This document shows, in pieces, positions 6,117 through 6,271 of a DNA stretch of 6,271 nucleotides. The notes under the pieces are model-generated. The model made no database searches, had not been told where the DNA came from, and was given only the letters and a program-made list of their open reading frames with translations. Within the stretch, counting starts at the first letter, position 1. Each line of letters opens with the position of its first letter. Both the position numbers and the translations under genes were made by a program. This DNA is from Candidatus Cibiobacter qucibialis (GTDB taxonomy: Bacteria; Bacillota; Clostridia; Oscillospirales; Ruminococcaceae): assembly GCA_004000625.1 (NCBI GenBank), contig SAUS01000109.1, positions 1 to 6,271 of the forward strand, read 5' to 3'.

Positions 6117-6151
6117 GTACCGTCCCCGCAGCGCTACTGCAGGTCCGGTAC
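6117..6151. other. Imperfect hairpin next to the right repeat
   Basis: GTACCG (6117-6122) pairs with CGGTAC (6146-6151), with an inner GCAG/CTGC stem (6128-6131 with 6137-6140). It ends 5 bp before the right-hand repeat copy. No T-tract follows. It may be part of the repeat or a site the repeat inserted beside. Confidence 0.35.
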
Positions 6152-6156
6152 ATCAT

Positions 6157-6271
6157 AGGCAATACCGCACAATTCCCGCCTAACGGCTCAAGCACCGCTC
6201 CGGCGGCTGCGGCACGGCATCTGCGTTGCCAAAATGCTCGATAATGTCGGGTTGCGGTACCCGCATCGTAC
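6157..6271 (+). repeat. Right copy of an outward-facing dispersed repeat (partial)
   Basis: It starts AGGCAATACCGCACAATTC, matching the reverse complement of 34-52 at 18 of 19 bases. The copy runs out of the window, is GC-rich after the first 20 bases, and contains TGCGG-TAC-CCGCA at the far end. Its style resembles short GC-rich intergenic repeats I associate with Faecalibacterium-type genomes, which is a recollection and not a search result. No protein-coding reading is supported here. It and the left copy point away from the genes, with about 6.1 kb between them. Confidence 0.5.

Noticed and set aside
5886..6158. Plus-strand open frames of 76-90 codons upstream of vanZ
   Set aside because: They cross palindromes, homopolymer runs and the start of the repeat, with no ribosome binding site or domain.

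Overview
The window looks like a chromosomal segment from a low-GC-phylum gut Clostridium relative. The GC-rich coding style, the MutS ending, and some short boilerplate repeats suggest an Oscillospiraceae/Ruminococcaceae member of the Faecalibacterium/Gemmiger/Subdoligranulum kind. This placement is inferred from protein style and gene order and was not tested by a search.

Positions 72-4628 (minus strand) hold a compact housekeeping operon, read from right to left: miaB (tRNA methylthiotransferase), a YlbF/YmcA-family gene with a cysteine-rich tail, and mutS (mismatch repair). The order miaB-ymcA-(cotE)-mutS-mutL is known from Bacillus subtilis, so the small gene is best read as the ymcA/ricA counterpart. 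A sigma-A-like promoter (4704-4732), a leader with a small hairpin, and a TTG start with a strong ribosome binding site precede miaB. At both gene junctions the stop codon of the upstream gene lies in the loop of a perfect-stem hairpin (3236-3261 and 2764-2780). A 12-base perfect palindrome lies just ahead of the mutS ribosome binding site.

Positions about 4740-6160 are different. This stretch is mostly AT-rich and looks like an accretion site. It holds an AT-rich inverted repeat (4744-4772), a 132-bp MITE-like element with 17-nt terminal inverted repeats and a possible 9-bp target duplication (4837-4986), what appears to be the C-terminal remnant of a phage-type holin on the plus strand (4978-5067), and a VanZ-family membrane protein gene on the minus strand (5150-5836). 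Upstream of vanZ come several palindromes, a weak terminator-like hairpin and another hairpin. About 80 bp (5068-5149) between the holin remnant and vanZ is AT-rich with nothing recognisable.

Both window ends carry the same 19-nt motif in inverted, outward-facing orientation (34-52 and 6157-6175). It begins two copies of what is probably a dispersed intergenic repeat, each cut off by the window edge. No tRNA, rRNA, CRISPR array or complete transposase gene was seen.
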